From Candidatus Hadarchaeum sp. (GTDB lineage Archaea > Hadarchaeota > Hadarchaeia > Hadarchaeales > Hadarchaeaceae): a stretch of DNA of 34,897 bases. Shown piece after piece: positions 17,423 to 27,552 of the stretch (positions within the stretch are counted from its first letter, which is position 1; the number at the start of each line of letters is the position of its first letter). The notes under the pieces were generated by a model, which made no database searches, was not told the DNA's origin, and saw only the letters and a list, made by a program, of their open reading frames with translations. The DNA lies in contig DYFS01000009.1 in assembly GCA_020725055.1 (NCBI GenBank), forward strand, positions 1 through 34,897, written 5' to 3'. Made by a program: the position numbers and the translations under genes.

Positions 17423-18286
17423 ATGGGCGATGGTTTGAACTTCGATGTGCGGGGGCGGGGCCTTAAACTCCGGATAGGACTCGAGGAGCTGAGCAAGGTC
17501 TACCTGCATGAGGAAACAATCCCAACACTCCTCGATACGTTGGCGAGGCTTGTAAAATCAGACGGCGTGGTCAAGCACCCGGTGATTGTCGATTCAAACA
17601 CGCTTGTCGTGCTCGACGGGATGCACCGCGTCGCAGCGCTCGAAAAGCTCGGTTGTCACTACCTCCCCGTCTGCTTCATCAATTACAAAAATCCCGGCGT
17701 GAAAGTCGGGTGCTGGTACCGCGCGGTCCATGGGGGCATGAGCTTCGGTGAGCTCCTTGGGTTGCTCGAGCCCCTTGGCCTAAGCGTGAACGAGGCCTCG
17801 CCCAAGCTGGCGCAGAAAGCGCTAGATAGGCGCAAAGCTGTGGCCGTGATTCTGTTTGAGAAAAAATGCTACCTCTTCGGGAAGGCGGGCGGGATAAGGG
17901 AGGCCTACACGTGGATCAGGCACATCGAAAAGATCTTGGTTGAGAATGGGCTCGAGGTAAGCTACGAGACGGAGAGGGACGCTGAGAGAAAAATCCGCTC
18001 GGGTGAAGCAGTTGCGGTTATCATGACTCCTAGGGCGAGAAAGGAAGAGGTGCTTGAGGCCGCGCTCTCCGGGCGTGTTTTTGCCCACAAGACGACTAGG
18101 CATGTAGTGCCAGCGAGGCCCATGTGCATCGACGTGCCGTTGGCATGGCTGAGCGGTGATAGGTCGTTCGCTGAGGTGAATACAATGCTAGATAAACACC
18201 TCTCGAAGCGCAGGCTGAAGCACCCGCCCTTTGGCTCCCTCTTCGAGGGGCGGCGCTACGAAGAAGAACTTTTGGTATTCGAATGA
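17423..18286 (+). CDS. serK: SerK-like (ParB/Srx-fold) free serine kinase homologue
   Basis: VVLDGMHRVAALEKLG ParB/SerK motif; C-terminal VFAHKTTRHVVPARPMCIDVPL resembles the Thermococcus SerK C-terminus as recalled. An alternative TTG start at 17375 overlaps hypF. Confidence 0.72.
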   Translation: MGDGLNFDVRGRGLKLRIGLEELSKVYLHEETIPTLLDTLARLVKSDGVVKHPVIVDSNTLVVLDGMHRVAALEKLGCHYLPVCFINYKNPGVKVGCWYRAVHGGMSFGELLGLLEPLGLSVNEASPKLAQKALDRRKAVAVILFEKKCYLFGKAGGIREAYTWIRHIEKILVENGLEVSYETERDAERKIRSGEAVAVIMTPRARKEEVLEAALSGRVFAHKTTRHVVPARPMCIDVPLAWLSGDRSFAEVNTMLDKHLSKRRLKHPPFGSLFEGRRYEEELLVFE

Positions 18287-18290
18287 GGGC

Positions 18291-18755
18291 TCAAATTCCA
18301 ACGATGGTCCAAACGACGGTTAGCAGTAGCCCAATACCCAAGAAGCAGCCTGCCATCTTGCCCATCGATGCGGAAAGCGGAGTCCTAGCCTCTCTGATAC
18401 CACGAGCTCGCAGGTGCTGCGCGACCTTGCCCTCCCATAGCCCCGCGAACCCATCGGTGATCGCATCTCCGGCGGCTCCACCGACGATCGCGCCCAAAAC
18501 ACCAGCAAAACTCGCCCCGATGAGCGCCGCAATGCCGAGAAAACCGGTGTCGATCGCGCCGAAGGTGATGTCCGCTGAGCAAGACTTGATGGATCGGCCG
18601 AAGAGCCTGAGAGGGACGAGCGAGAGCAAACCAAGCAAAAGCAGGGTTGGGCCGATGAGTCTTTTGTAGGATATCGCGAGCGAGAGGCTGCCAATCGCAA
18701 CGAGCGAAATCGTGAGCACGCTTACGGAGCCAGCCAAAAGGCTTTCCCGCCGCAT
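18291..18755 (-). CDS. Hypothetical membrane protein, glycine/alanine-rich TM segments
   Basis: 154 aa with about four hydrophobic segments; converges on serK. Confidence 0.55.
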   Translation of the reverse strand: MRRESLLAGSVSVLTISLVAIGSLSLAISYKRLIGPTLLLLGLLSLVPLRLFGRSIKSCSADITFGAIDTGFLGIAALIGASFAGVLGAIVGGAAGDAITDGFAGLWEGKVAQHLRARGIREARTPLSASMGKMAGCFLGIGLLLTVVWTIVGI

Positions 18756-18756
18756 C

Positions 18757-20613
18757 TTATCCTCCGACGAAGGTTGGGCGCATCGAGAGCAACCTAGGCA
18801 AGGCGAGAGGCCTAAAAGGCATTCCAGCGGTCTTTTTCCTTACCTCATCGGCCAGCTTTTGCAGGGTCATGACTTTGAGCTTCTTAACCCCCCTCATCCT
18901 TGCTGGAAGGCTCTTGGTTTTTACCTCCTTGTCACCGACCACGATGACATACGGCACCCAATCACGCTCGGCATCACGCACTTTTTTCGCCACGGTTTCG
19001 CTCCGATCGTCGATGTCGACCCGAATGTTTTTTCCTTCGAGATCTTCGGCTGCTTTGAGGCAGAACTTCATGTGTTCCTTGCCTACGGGGACCAGCCTGA
19101 CTTGCGTGGGAGAGAGCCACAGCGGTAGGCTCGGCGCCTCTCCAGCTTTCTGCCGTTTTGCCGCCTCTTCGAGCATCGCATACATCCAGCGTTCGATCGA
19201 ACCCATCGATGAATGCAGGATGATGCAGCCGCGCTTCTCGCCGCGCTCGTCAACGTACGAGATGCCATAGCGCTCAGAATCTTCGAGGTCAAGTTGCACC
19301 GTCGCGAGCTGCGCGTTGCCCCCGACTGAGTCGAGCACCTGGAACTCGTGCTTCATCACCCAGTAGTGCTTTCGCTCTGGCAAGAGCTCGATGAGTGCGG
19401 GGCGCTTGACCAGCTTGAGCAACCGCGTAAGGAATGCCTTGTTTTGTTTGTAAAACTCCTTGAGCACGCGGAAAGCGACAACGTACTCGACCTCCATCGC
19501 ATCCGTGAGTTTGGTGTACGCCGCGAAAAGCCGCTCGTACTCTTCAAGTCCCTGCTCGAGGTCGCGGCAGAAACAGTGTACATCCGGCATGGTGAAGGCG
19601 CGGAGCCTCTTCAGGCCGACGCACTCGCCGCTCTGCTCGAGGCGGTAGGAGGGTGAGAGCTCGAATATCCGAACGGGCATCTGGCGATAGCTAATCACGG
19701 TGTCGCGCATCATCTTGAACAAACCGAAATCCCCGGCGAATCGCAGGAGGAGCACGCGGTTCGGCAGCTTGATCTTGTAATCTTTCTGGTAGAAGCGCGC
19801 CGCCTGCTCGCTGATATCCGGCTCATCGGCGCGGTAGAGCACCGGGGTCTCGATTTTACTCGCCCCTAGCTCGTGCGCGAGCTGCGTCGCGAGCTCCTCG
19901 AGCAGCCCCTTGATGAGGGCGCCGTTCGGGTAAAAACGGAAGTGTCCTGTGTCGCTCGCCGGTTCGTAGCCGACTAGCTCAAGCCTCCGCATCAGCTTGA
20001 CGTGTGCAGGTTCCCCACCAGGTTTTTGACCGAGCTCCTCGCTGAGCACGAACTGCTTGAGCGATAGATGCTCGCCGAGGGCCTCGCACGCGTTGATGTT
20101 TTGCAAATCGAGCTCATGCTCTTTGCCGTCTGGGGCGAGGATCAAGTGCTCGCTCGGTAGCTTTTCTTCCCGTGCAGCTTCCTCGATGACCTCAGCGCTC
20201 ACCGTGCGCGAGAGCTCGCTGAGTGGGTGGCCCTTGCAGCTGAGCGCGAAGGCCTTGTACCAGCCGAACGGCAGACGGTGGACCTCGAGACCCTGCTCTT
20301 CAAGCTTTTCTTGGGTTAGGTTCATCACCTCGACGGCGATGGCTGGGGAGGCAAGCGATGGGCTCAAGTGCGCGTAGGGATAAAGCACGACCCGCTTGGC
20401 CTCGATCTGCCGGCAGACGTCCGCGATCTCCCGCGCAGCGTTAGCCGCGACAACGCCTGGCTTGGCTTCGTCTTCCTCCTCTACCGCGAGAAAGGCGACA
20501 AGCGCCTCATCCACCCGCCCCGATCTCAGCTGCTCGGGCACCTCCTCTGCCGCTGGCGTGGGCTGCTTCGCCTCGAACTCGAGGTAGTCGGCGTGGATCA
20601 GCAGGAGCTTCAT
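18757..20613 (-). CDS. thrS: Threonyl-tRNA synthetase, archaeal type
   Basis: 618 aa; archaeal N-terminal editing domain MKLLLIHADYLEFEAK; class II core; C-terminal anticodon-binding domain. Confidence 0.94.
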   Translation of the reverse strand: MKLLLIHADYLEFEAKQPTPAAEEVPEQLRSGRVDEALVAFLAVEEEDEAKPGVVAANAAREIADVCRQIEAKRVVLYPYAHLSPSLASPAIAVEVMNLTQEKLEEQGLEVHRLPFGWYKAFALSCKGHPLSELSRTVSAEVIEEAAREEKLPSEHLILAPDGKEHELDLQNINACEALGEHLSLKQFVLSEELGQKPGGEPAHVKLMRRLELVGYEPASDTGHFRFYPNGALIKGLLEELATQLAHELGASKIETPVLYRADEPDISEQAARFYQKDYKIKLPNRVLLLRFAGDFGLFKMMRDTVISYRQMPVRIFELSPSYRLEQSGECVGLKRLRAFTMPDVHCFCRDLEQGLEEYERLFAAYTKLTDAMEVEYVVAFRVLKEFYKQNKAFLTRLLKLVKRPALIELLPERKHYWVMKHEFQVLDSVGGNAQLATVQLDLEDSERYGISYVDERGEKRGCIILHSSMGSIERWMYAMLEEAAKRQKAGEAPSLPLWLSPTQVRLVPVGKEHMKFCLKAAEDLEGKNIRVDIDDRSETVAKKVRDAERDWVPYVIVVGDKEVKTKSLPARMRGVKKLKVMTLQKLADEVRKKTAGMPFRPLALPRLLSMRPTFVGG

Positions 20614-20714
20614 TCGAGTACCGCATGGACTTGATCACGAACTCTTAATAGACTTATGCCGCCTCGCGAAGTTAGCCTAAATATGATGTGCTCAGATGTT
20701 ATCAGCGTGGGCGT

Positions 20715-21287
20715 ATGCGTTTGGTTGTCGCCATCACGGGTTGCAGCGGCGTGACGTACGGTGTTAGGCTACTTGAGGCCTGCCGGCAGCTTGGCATCGA
20801 GACTGATTTAATTGTATCGAGGGCGGCGGAGCAAATCCTGAAGCTTGAGTTGGGCAAAAGCGTTGATGACCTACGCAAGCTGGCGACGCGGAGCTACCAG
20901 CCGGACGACTTCACGGCACCCCTAGCGAGCGGCTCCGTCCACACCGACGGCATGGTGATTGCTCCCTGTAGCGTGAAGACGCTTGGTGCGGTGGCGAGCG
21001 GTGTGGCAGCCGACTTGATCACCCGTGCCGCTGATGTCACGCTCAAGGAAGTCCGCCCACTCGTGCTCGTTCCCCGCGAAACGCCGCTTAACCTCATCCA
21101 CCTCGAGAATATGGCGAGGTTGAAGCGTGCTGGAGCAACAATCCTGCCGGCGATGCCAGCGTTTTACCAAAAACCCCAGAGCATCCAGGACCTCGTCGAC
21201 TTCGTGGTTGGAAAAATTTTGGACGTGCTCGATGTGGAACACCAGCTCTACCGGCGCTGGCGGGGCCTAAAAGGTAACGATTACTAA
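20715..21287 (+). CDS. ubiX: Flavin prenyltransferase UbiX
   Basis: MRLVVAITGCSGVTYGVRLLEA; APCSVKTLGAVASGVA; VPRETPLNLIHLENM. Confidence 0.93.
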   Translation: MRLVVAITGCSGVTYGVRLLEACRQLGIETDLIVSRAAEQILKLELGKSVDDLRKLATRSYQPDDFTAPLASGSVHTDGMVIAPCSVKTLGAVASGVAADLITRAADVTLKEVRPLVLVPRETPLNLIHLENMARLKRAGATILPAMPAFYQKPQSIQDLVDFVVGKILDVLDVEHQLYRRWRGLKGNDY

Positions 21288-21320
21288 AATCGAGCGGACA
21301 ATGTCGAATGGGGTACCGTT

Positions 21321-22478
21321 ATGGAAGAGATGCGGCGACCAGTGGCTGAATTTAGATGCCTATCCTGCGGGTATTCAGCGTACTACATGTCCGTGAGACT
21401 GATTGGTGACGTAGAATTTAGGGGATGCCCGAAGTGCGGGGGGGACATGAAAATCGTTTCGAGTGGTGAGATGCCCCCCAGTACAGCCGAGGTTGAGAGT
21501 TTGGTCAGTAGGAGCTTCACGGTCACAGATTTCGATCTCACCAAAGATCACATGCAATTCGAAGTCGAAAGCGCCGATACGGGGGCTTCCTTCACAAAGC
21601 TCTCCCGCGAACTCGGGCGCAAGGGCTACTTGGCCGCGCTGCGCAGGCGGGGGGAGGTGCTGGTATTGGTAGTCCTCAAGTCCCCACGCCTTGGGAAAGA
21701 AAACGCCCTAATCAACTTCGCCCTGATTTTATTGACGATTTGCACAACCTTTGTGGCCGGCTACTTTTGGCTAGCATTCGGAAAAGTGGATGCTGTTATC
21801 TACTCTGCGGCTTTGCTGGTAATCTTGGGCATCCACGAGATAGGGCACAAGATCGCCGCTTGGCGGAACGGTATGGCTGCGACCCTGCCCTACTTCATCC
21901 CAGCGCCTACTGTGCTGGGCACATTCGGCGCATTCATAAAAGTCAAATCACCGCCACCGACTAGGGCGGCGTTGGTTGAAATGGGTGCACTCGGCCCACT
22001 CTTTGGCTTCGCGTTCGCACTTCCAATCGCTGCTGTCGGGCTTGCGTTTTCAAAGCCAACAGGCGGGGAGTTCGCAATCGCAACGCCGCTTCTTTTCATA
22101 CTGATGAGCTACCCGATACTCGGTAGCTGGCCAACCGTCCAGAGGCTTCACCCGCTGGCGTTCGCTGGCTTGGTTGGGATGTTCCTGACTTGGATGAACC
22201 TGATACCGGCCGGGCAGCTCGACGGCGGCCACATGGCCCGTGGTATGCTCGAGCGCGAGCGACACTACTCGCTCACACGGATGCTCGGGTTCATCCTGAT
22301 TTTCCTAGGCCTCGTTTGGGCCCCGCTGCTGTTTTGGGGGATACTCATCCTGTTCTTGTTCAAGGGTCAACACCCGGGGGCACTCGACGATGTCTCGAGG
22401 CTCACGCGGCGTCAACGATTTTTGGCGTGGGGGACGTTCGCGGTATTCTTGCTATGCCTACCCATCCCACTTTTATAA
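21321..22478 (+). CDS. Site-2 protease family membrane metalloprotease (M50) with N-terminal zinc ribbon
   Basis: HEIGHK active site; NLIPAGQLDGGH; N-terminal FRCLSCGY...FRGCPKCGG. Confidence 0.9.
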   Translation: MEEMRRPVAEFRCLSCGYSAYYMSVRLIGDVEFRGCPKCGGDMKIVSSGEMPPSTAEVESLVSRSFTVTDFDLTKDHMQFEVESADTGASFTKLSRELGRKGYLAALRRRGEVLVLVVLKSPRLGKENALINFALILLTICTTFVAGYFWLAFGKVDAVIYSAALLVILGIHEIGHKIAAWRNGMAATLPYFIPAPTVLGTFGAFIKVKSPPPTRAALVEMGALGPLFGFAFALPIAAVGLAFSKPTGGEFAIATPLLFILMSYPILGSWPTVQRLHPLAFAGLVGMFLTWMNLIPAGQLDGGHMARGMLERERHYSLTRMLGFILIFLGLVWAPLLFWGILILFLFKGQHPGALDDVSRLTRRQRFLAWGTFAVFLLCLPIPLL

Positions 22479-22507
22479 AGCGCGGGGTAATTGCGGTTGG
22501 TGGAAAG

Positions 22508-23098
22508 GTGCGAGGCAAGCTCATCTCGATTGAGGGCGTCGACGGCTGCGGCAAGAGCACCCACGCCAAGCTTTTGGCCGGATGGTTGCGGGCCCGCGGC
22601 TACAAGGTGGTGGTCACGGGTGAGCCCACGGATGGCCCGGTGGGGGAGGTCATCAGGCGCGCGCTACAAGGGGAGCTGAAGATCCCAGTGGCAGTGGAGG
22701 CGCTGCTGTTTGCCGCGGATCGGGTGCAGCACGTTACGAAGCTCATCCGCCCAGCCCTGGATGCGGGAAAAATCGTCGTGACCGAGCGCTACACCTACTC
22801 CTCGCTCGCCTATCAATCCACGCGCGGGCTGCCGATGGTGTGGCTCGAGGTGATAAACCGGGCGGCACCAAAACCCGATTTGGCCATCTTGATCGATGTG
22901 CCCGCGGAAACCGCCATCGCTAGGATAATGGGCTCGCGCAAGCTGGACACATTTGAGAAGGATATGCAGCTCCAGCGAAGGGTGCGGGAGAACTACCTGC
23001 GGATTGCCAAGCAGAAAGGCATGAAAGTCGTCGATGGTGGCCGCGCGGTGGATGAGGTTCAAGCCGACGTGAGGAAGTTCGTCGAAGCTGTGCGTTGA
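22508..23098 (+). CDS. tmk: Thymidylate kinase
   Basis: KLISIEGVDGCGKSTHAKLLAGWL; TGEPTDGPVGEVIR; VVTERYTYSSLAYQ. Start inferred downstream of TTTATAAAG (about 22475); ATG 22454 is the alternative. Confidence 0.92.
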   Translation: MRGKLISIEGVDGCGKSTHAKLLAGWLRARGYKVVVTGEPTDGPVGEVIRRALQGELKIPVAVEALLFAADRVQHVTKLIRPALDAGKIVVTERYTYSSLAYQSTRGLPMVWLEVINRAAPKPDLAILIDVPAETAIARIMGSRKLDTFEKDMQLQRRVRENYLRIAKQKGMKVVDGGRAVDEVQADVRKFVEAVR

Positions 23099-23115
23099 TT
23101 TTGAATGGTATGCCT

Positions 23116-24423
23116 CTACATGCTAATCTGTGCGGCGAACGGCAGGGTTTTGAAAACCTCTGCGGCAGCGGCCTCTACCTGCTTTCGGTACTCACGCAGC
23201 GTGTAGACCCGGATGATGTCAACGTACCCCTTTAACACGTTGATCAGCCGCGAGTAGCTGGACAGGGGAACGCGCTCTTTTTTGTCATCACTTGTCAGTT
23301 TGAAGACTGGCACCTCCATCGGGTCTATCTCGCGAGGGTAGTACGGTATCGAGTCGAGAGTTGGCACATCCACCACTATGAACTCAGGGCTCACGCCCGA
23401 TTTCGTTGCTATTTCCTCCTCTTTCTGATGTCGCACCGCTTCATCGCTTAGAAGTTTGGCAACGTACGGGTCGCGTATGTGGACATCTCTTTGATAAGCT
23501 GCTTTCAGGAGGTCACGCCTATCGAGTCTGGCCACCAAATCTTTTGCTTTCTCAACGTGGTCGCGTTTTTTAGGATCAACCGCCTTGGGATCCAACTCCC
23601 GCAGTTTTGTCTGGATGTAAGCGTCATCCATGCGCAGAAACTCGTCGATGTTTTTGAACGTGGTCAGGCCCGTGAGGTCGTGTGTGTAATCCATCGCCTT
23701 GTGCAACATTATTTCGGCGGCGCGAACGGAGCGGTGATAGTAGACGGCGAGGAACATCTCGTAGCGGGCAATCATGAATGCTTCAAGGGCGTAAAGGGCT
23801 TTCAGATCTATGGCTATGTCCTCTCCGATAACATCCATCGCTTGGATGAGTCTGCTTATGTCTATGCGGCCGTATTCGACGCCCGTGTAGTAAGAGTCCC
23901 GCACCAAGAAATCCAGCTTGTCGGCATCCACTTGGCTGGCGGTTATTTGGTGGAGGTAGCGCTTGCCCTTCGCCTCCTTGCCGAAGGTGAGGTCGATTAT
24001 CTCCCTCGGTTCGAAACCGCAACCTTTGAGCACGTCTGCTAGCTCGCTTTTTTCCACAACTTCTTTGCCAAGCTGCTCGTGGTTGAGGCCGCGGTACTTG
24101 ACCAAAATTTCTTCGGACGAGTGCGAAAATGGTCCGTGTCCGATGTCATGCAACAGGCCAGCGAGCCTGATCATCTGCCACCCGTCCTCGGATATCGTAA
24201 CGCTTGCTCGAAGTCGCTCGGCAATTTGGCCAGCGAGGTGCATCGCGCCGAGAGAATGATCGAACCTCGTGTGGTTGCCCCCGGGATACGCCATCGACGC
24301 TATCGAAAGCTGTTTGATGCCCCGCAGGCGCTGGACCTGCCAGGTGTCGATTACCTGCTTCTCGATGTCGGTCAAGCCTATGTAGCCTTGGACAGGGTCC
24401 CGAACGTATCTGGTGAACATCAC
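23116..24423 (-). CDS. HD-domain phosphohydrolase (dNTPase-like)
   Basis: TRFDHSLGAMHLA, AGLLHDIGHGPFSHSSE, QVDADKLDFLVRDSYYTGVEYG. Confidence 0.9.
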   Translation of the reverse strand: MMFTRYVRDPVQGYIGLTDIEKQVIDTWQVQRLRGIKQLSIASMAYPGGNHTRFDHSLGAMHLAGQIAERLRASVTISEDGWQMIRLAGLLHDIGHGPFSHSSEEILVKYRGLNHEQLGKEVVEKSELADVLKGCGFEPREIIDLTFGKEAKGKRYLHQITASQVDADKLDFLVRDSYYTGVEYGRIDISRLIQAMDVIGEDIAIDLKALYALEAFMIARYEMFLAVYYHRSVRAAEIMLHKAMDYTHDLTGLTTFKNIDEFLRMDDAYIQTKLRELDPKAVDPKKRDHVEKAKDLVARLDRRDLLKAAYQRDVHIRDPYVAKLLSDEAVRHQKEEEIATKSGVSPEFIVVDVPTLDSIPYYPREIDPMEVPVFKLTSDDKKERVPLSSYSRLINVLKGYVDIIRVYTLREYRKQVEAAAAEVFKTLPFAAQISM

Positions 24424-24429
24424 TATAGT

Positions 24430-25409
24430 TTGGGTGTCAGCTCTTTAAATCCTTCACAGAAAATTTTAAAGGTTTATGTCACTGCTTTTGCTAAAAGAAC
24501 AAAAAGTCAAATCGATGACATCATCCTAGGGGCCGTCAAAACTCCGATAGTTTTGATACTCTTTCTCATGGGCCTGAACATGGCTTTGCGTTACGTTTCA
24601 CCCCCCGCGTCCATCGCCCAATACGTCCCCTCATCTTCGAAATAGCGATTGCCGCGGTTGCGATATTTTGCACCGTAAAAATCACATCCGGCTTAGTTAG
24701 GTACTGGGGGGTTGTCAGACCCAGCGTGAAAACGATTGTGCCATCGCTCGATAAAGTTGCCAAATTTTTGATCGCGATTATCGGATTGATGGTTATACTA
24801 AATAGCTTAGGGGTTTCAGTCACAGCCCCGTTGGCCGCTCTTGGAATAGTCGGAATTGCGATAGCATTCGCCTTGCAAAGTACCCTAAGCGACTTCCTTT
24901 CGGGGGTATACCTGATGGCCGATAGGCCGGTGCGAGTTGGGGACTACATCGAGCTAGACTCTGGCCAAAAAGGCTATGTAACAGACATCGGATGGCGAAG
25001 CACCAAGATAAAGGAGCTCCCAAACAACATGATAGTAATTCCTAATTCTAAACTAGCTAGCTGCATAGTCACAAACTATTACTTGCCAGAAAAGGAGATG
25101 GCGTGTCTTGTGCAGGTGGGGGTCAGTTACAAAAGTGATTTGGAGAAAGTGGAGCGAGTGACGATAGATGTGGCAAATAAGATTCTGAAGAAGGTTCAGG
25201 GCGGAGTGCCAAAGTTTGAACCATTCATACGCTATCACACTTTCAGCGATTTCAGCATCAACTTCACGGTTATTTTAAGGGTGAAAGAATACGTGGACAA
25301 ATACTTACTCACCCATGAATTCATCAAGGAGCTGCACAAACGCTACAGGAAAGAGGGCATAGAAATCCCGTTCCCGATAAGGACAGTCTACATGAAAAAA
25401 GAGCACTGA
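24430..25409 (+). pseudogene. MscS-family mechanosensitive channel, apparently frameshifted and 5'-truncated
   Basis: Frame 1 encodes FAKRTKSQIDDIILGAVKTPIVLILFLMGLNMALRYVSPPASIAQYV. Frame 0 continues PLIFEIAIAAVAIFCTVKITSGLVRYWGVVRPSVKTIVPSLDKVAKF...ALQSTLSDFLSGVYLMADRPVRVGDYIEL. The switch is at the C-run in gtcccctcatc near 24627-24630. Confidence 0.75.
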
Positions 25410-25459
25410 CCTGCTTACATTTTAAATCCTTCGTGGTAAAGGGCTAGTTGAGGTATCCC

Positions 25460-26833
25460 ATGGTGCTAGATACGTTAGGTAGGGCGCTGCACGGCGCGCT
25501 CCAGAAACTGACGCGTGCCAAGCACGTCGACGAACAGGCGATAAAAGAGCTGGTGCGAGACATACAGCGCGCGCTACTTCAGGCGGATGTCAACGTGCAG
25601 ATGGTGCTCGAGCTGACGAAGCGGATAGAGAAGCGGGCGCTCGAGGAGAAGTTGCCGCTTGGGGCGACGCGCAAAGAACACATCATACGGATAGTCTATA
25701 GGGAGCTCTCCACCCTGATGGGGCGCCCGATGCCATTCCAGCTCAAGCCTGGCCAGACCACCACGCTCCTTATGGTCGGCCTGCAGGGGAGCGGGAAGAC
25801 CACATCGGTCGCCAAGCTCGCAACATATTTCAAAAAGCGCGGTTTCAGGGTGGGGGTCGTTTGTGCAGATACGTTCCGCCCGGGCGCCTACGAGCAGCTC
25901 AGCCAGCTGGGTCAGCAGGTTGGCATAGAGGTGCTCGGCGACCCCAAGGCCAAAAATTCAATCAAGCTCGCAAAGGAGGGAGTCGAACGGTTCGGGAAGG
26001 GGCGCTTTGAACTGATTATCGTTGACTCGGCAGGCAGACATCGCAAAGAGGAAGCCCTGATGGAGGAGATGCGGCAGATCGCCAAAGTGGTGAGCCCGGA
26101 TGAAATCATGCTCGTGGTGGATGGTACCATCGGACAGCAGGCGAGGGACCAAGCGGCCGCCTTCAAAGCGACCACCGACATCGGCTCGATCTTGGTTACA
26201 AAGCTCGACGGAACCGCAAAGGGCGGTGGCGCCCTCTCTGCGGTTGCAGCTACTGGGGCACCGATTAAATTTATAGGCGTGGGCGAGCACATCGACGATC
26301 TCGAGCCCTTTGTGCCCGAGCGGTTCGTTGCCCGTCTGCTTGGGATGGGGGACATAGAAACCCTGCTCAAGCGGATCGAGGAGGCTGCGAGAGCCGAGGA
26401 GGTGAAGCCGGCCGACATGCGCGCGATTATGGCGGGTAAGCTGACGCTGCGCGATGTCTATGAGCAGCTCGAGATGATAGGCAAGATGGGGCCGCTCAAG
26501 AAGCTGATGCAGATGATTCCGGGCGTAGGGGTGGCGCTGCCCGATGAGCAGATGCGGGTGGGTGAAGAGAAACTGAAGCGCTTCAAGGTGATCATGCAGT
26601 CGATGACCCCCCAGGAACTTGAGGACCCGAAGTTGCTCAATGTGTCGCGCATCAGACGCGTGGCCCGTGGCTCGGGCACCTCGGAGGCGGATGTCAGGGA
26701 GCTGCTGAAGCAGTATGAGCTGATGCGCAAGTTCATCAAAACCATGGTGAAGGGGCGGGGGGTCAAACGGGGGCCGCTCGCGAAGCTGCTCAAGCAAATG
26801 CCGAAGGACTTCCAAGGGGGCGTCGGTAGCTAG
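25460..26833 (+). CDS. srp54: Signal recognition particle 54 kDa protein
   Basis: GLQGSGKTTSVAKLA, DTFRPGAYEQL, DSAGRHRKEEALMEEM, C-terminal Met-rich M domain. Confidence 0.96.
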   Translation: MVLDTLGRALHGALQKLTRAKHVDEQAIKELVRDIQRALLQADVNVQMVLELTKRIEKRALEEKLPLGATRKEHIIRIVYRELSTLMGRPMPFQLKPGQTTTLLMVGLQGSGKTTSVAKLATYFKKRGFRVGVVCADTFRPGAYEQLSQLGQQVGIEVLGDPKAKNSIKLAKEGVERFGKGRFELIIVDSAGRHRKEEALMEEMRQIAKVVSPDEIMLVVDGTIGQQARDQAAAFKATTDIGSILVTKLDGTAKGGGALSAVAATGAPIKFIGVGEHIDDLEPFVPERFVARLLGMGDIETLLKRIEEAARAEEVKPADMRAIMAGKLTLRDVYEQLEMIGKMGPLKKLMQMIPGVGVALPDEQMRVGEEKLKRFKVIMQSMTPQELEDPKLLNVSRIRRVARGSGTSEADVRELLKQYELMRKFIKTMVKGRGVKRGPLAKLLKQMPKDFQGGVGS

Positions 26834-26903
26834 GGTTAAAAGGGTGGAGCCCTCCTTAAATACTGGGAAGGCTCTAGCTCGATGATATTGCGTTGGTGAT
26901 TTT

Positions 26904-27200
26904 GTGGTCAAACGTTCGAAAGGCTACAGAAGCGCAACGCGCATGAAGTTCACTAAACACGTGCGCGAGCGCGGCGCGATACCCGTGAGCAGGGTAATTC
27001 AAGATCTTAAACCCGGCGCGAAGGTCATGGTCACCATCGATTCAAGCGTCGTGAAGGGACAGCCCCACTCGAGGTATCACGGCAAGGTTGGCGTGGTGGC
27101 GGAGCGGCGCGGGCGCGCTTACGTGGTCGAAGTCCGCGACGGGGGCTCTACCAAAAAGATTATTTCTAGGCCGGAACACTTACGGGTGGTGGGAGCTTGA
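26904..27200 (+). CDS. rpl21e: Ribosomal protein L21e
   Basis: MVKRSKGYRSATRMKFTKHVRERG...PHSRYHGKVGVVAERRGRAYVVEVRDG. Confidence 0.95.
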   Translation: MVKRSKGYRSATRMKFTKHVRERGAIPVSRVIQDLKPGAKVMVTIDSSVVKGQPHSRYHGKVGVVAERRGRAYVVEVRDGGSTKKIISRPEHLRVVGA

Positions 27201-27535
27201 TCGGCAAGAAGCTCATTGGGGAGAAACCTGTTCCCTTAGCTGAGGCCCTCGAAATCCTTAAAAAACAGAAGGGGGAGGGCGAGCTCGGCTATGTGCAGCG
27301 GCTGACTTACGATTACGCGCAGAAATTTGCCAAGCTCGACACGGAAAATGCGAGGGAACTCGTGGGGGAGCTGCTCAAGCTCAGCAACCTCCGCGAGCAC
27401 CAAGCGGTTGCGCTCGTCAACCTCATGCCCGAAACGAGGGAGGATATCCAGCTGATTTTTGCGAAGGAGCGGGCGAGGCTAGAGGATAAAGACATAGAGA
27501 AAGTGCTTGAGCTGCTCGACAAATACCGCAAGTAA
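27197..27535 (+). CDS. rpoF: RNA polymerase subunit Rpo4 (RpoF)
   Basis: RPB4-like 112 aa; canonical archaeal order L21e-rpoF-DUF655; start overlaps the L21e stop. Confidence 0.9.
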   Translation: MIGKKLIGEKPVPLAEALEILKKQKGEGELGYVQRLTYDYAQKFAKLDTENARELVGELLKLSNLREHQAVALVNLMPETREDIQLIFAKERARLEDKDIEKVLELLDKYRK

Positions 27536-27552
27536 TCGGTTAAACCCGGCCG

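Noticed and set aside
20614-20714. Possible C/D box sRNA (ATGATG near 20680) between thrS and ubiX
   Set aside because: No convincing D box (CUGA) or C'/D' pair at suitable spacing.
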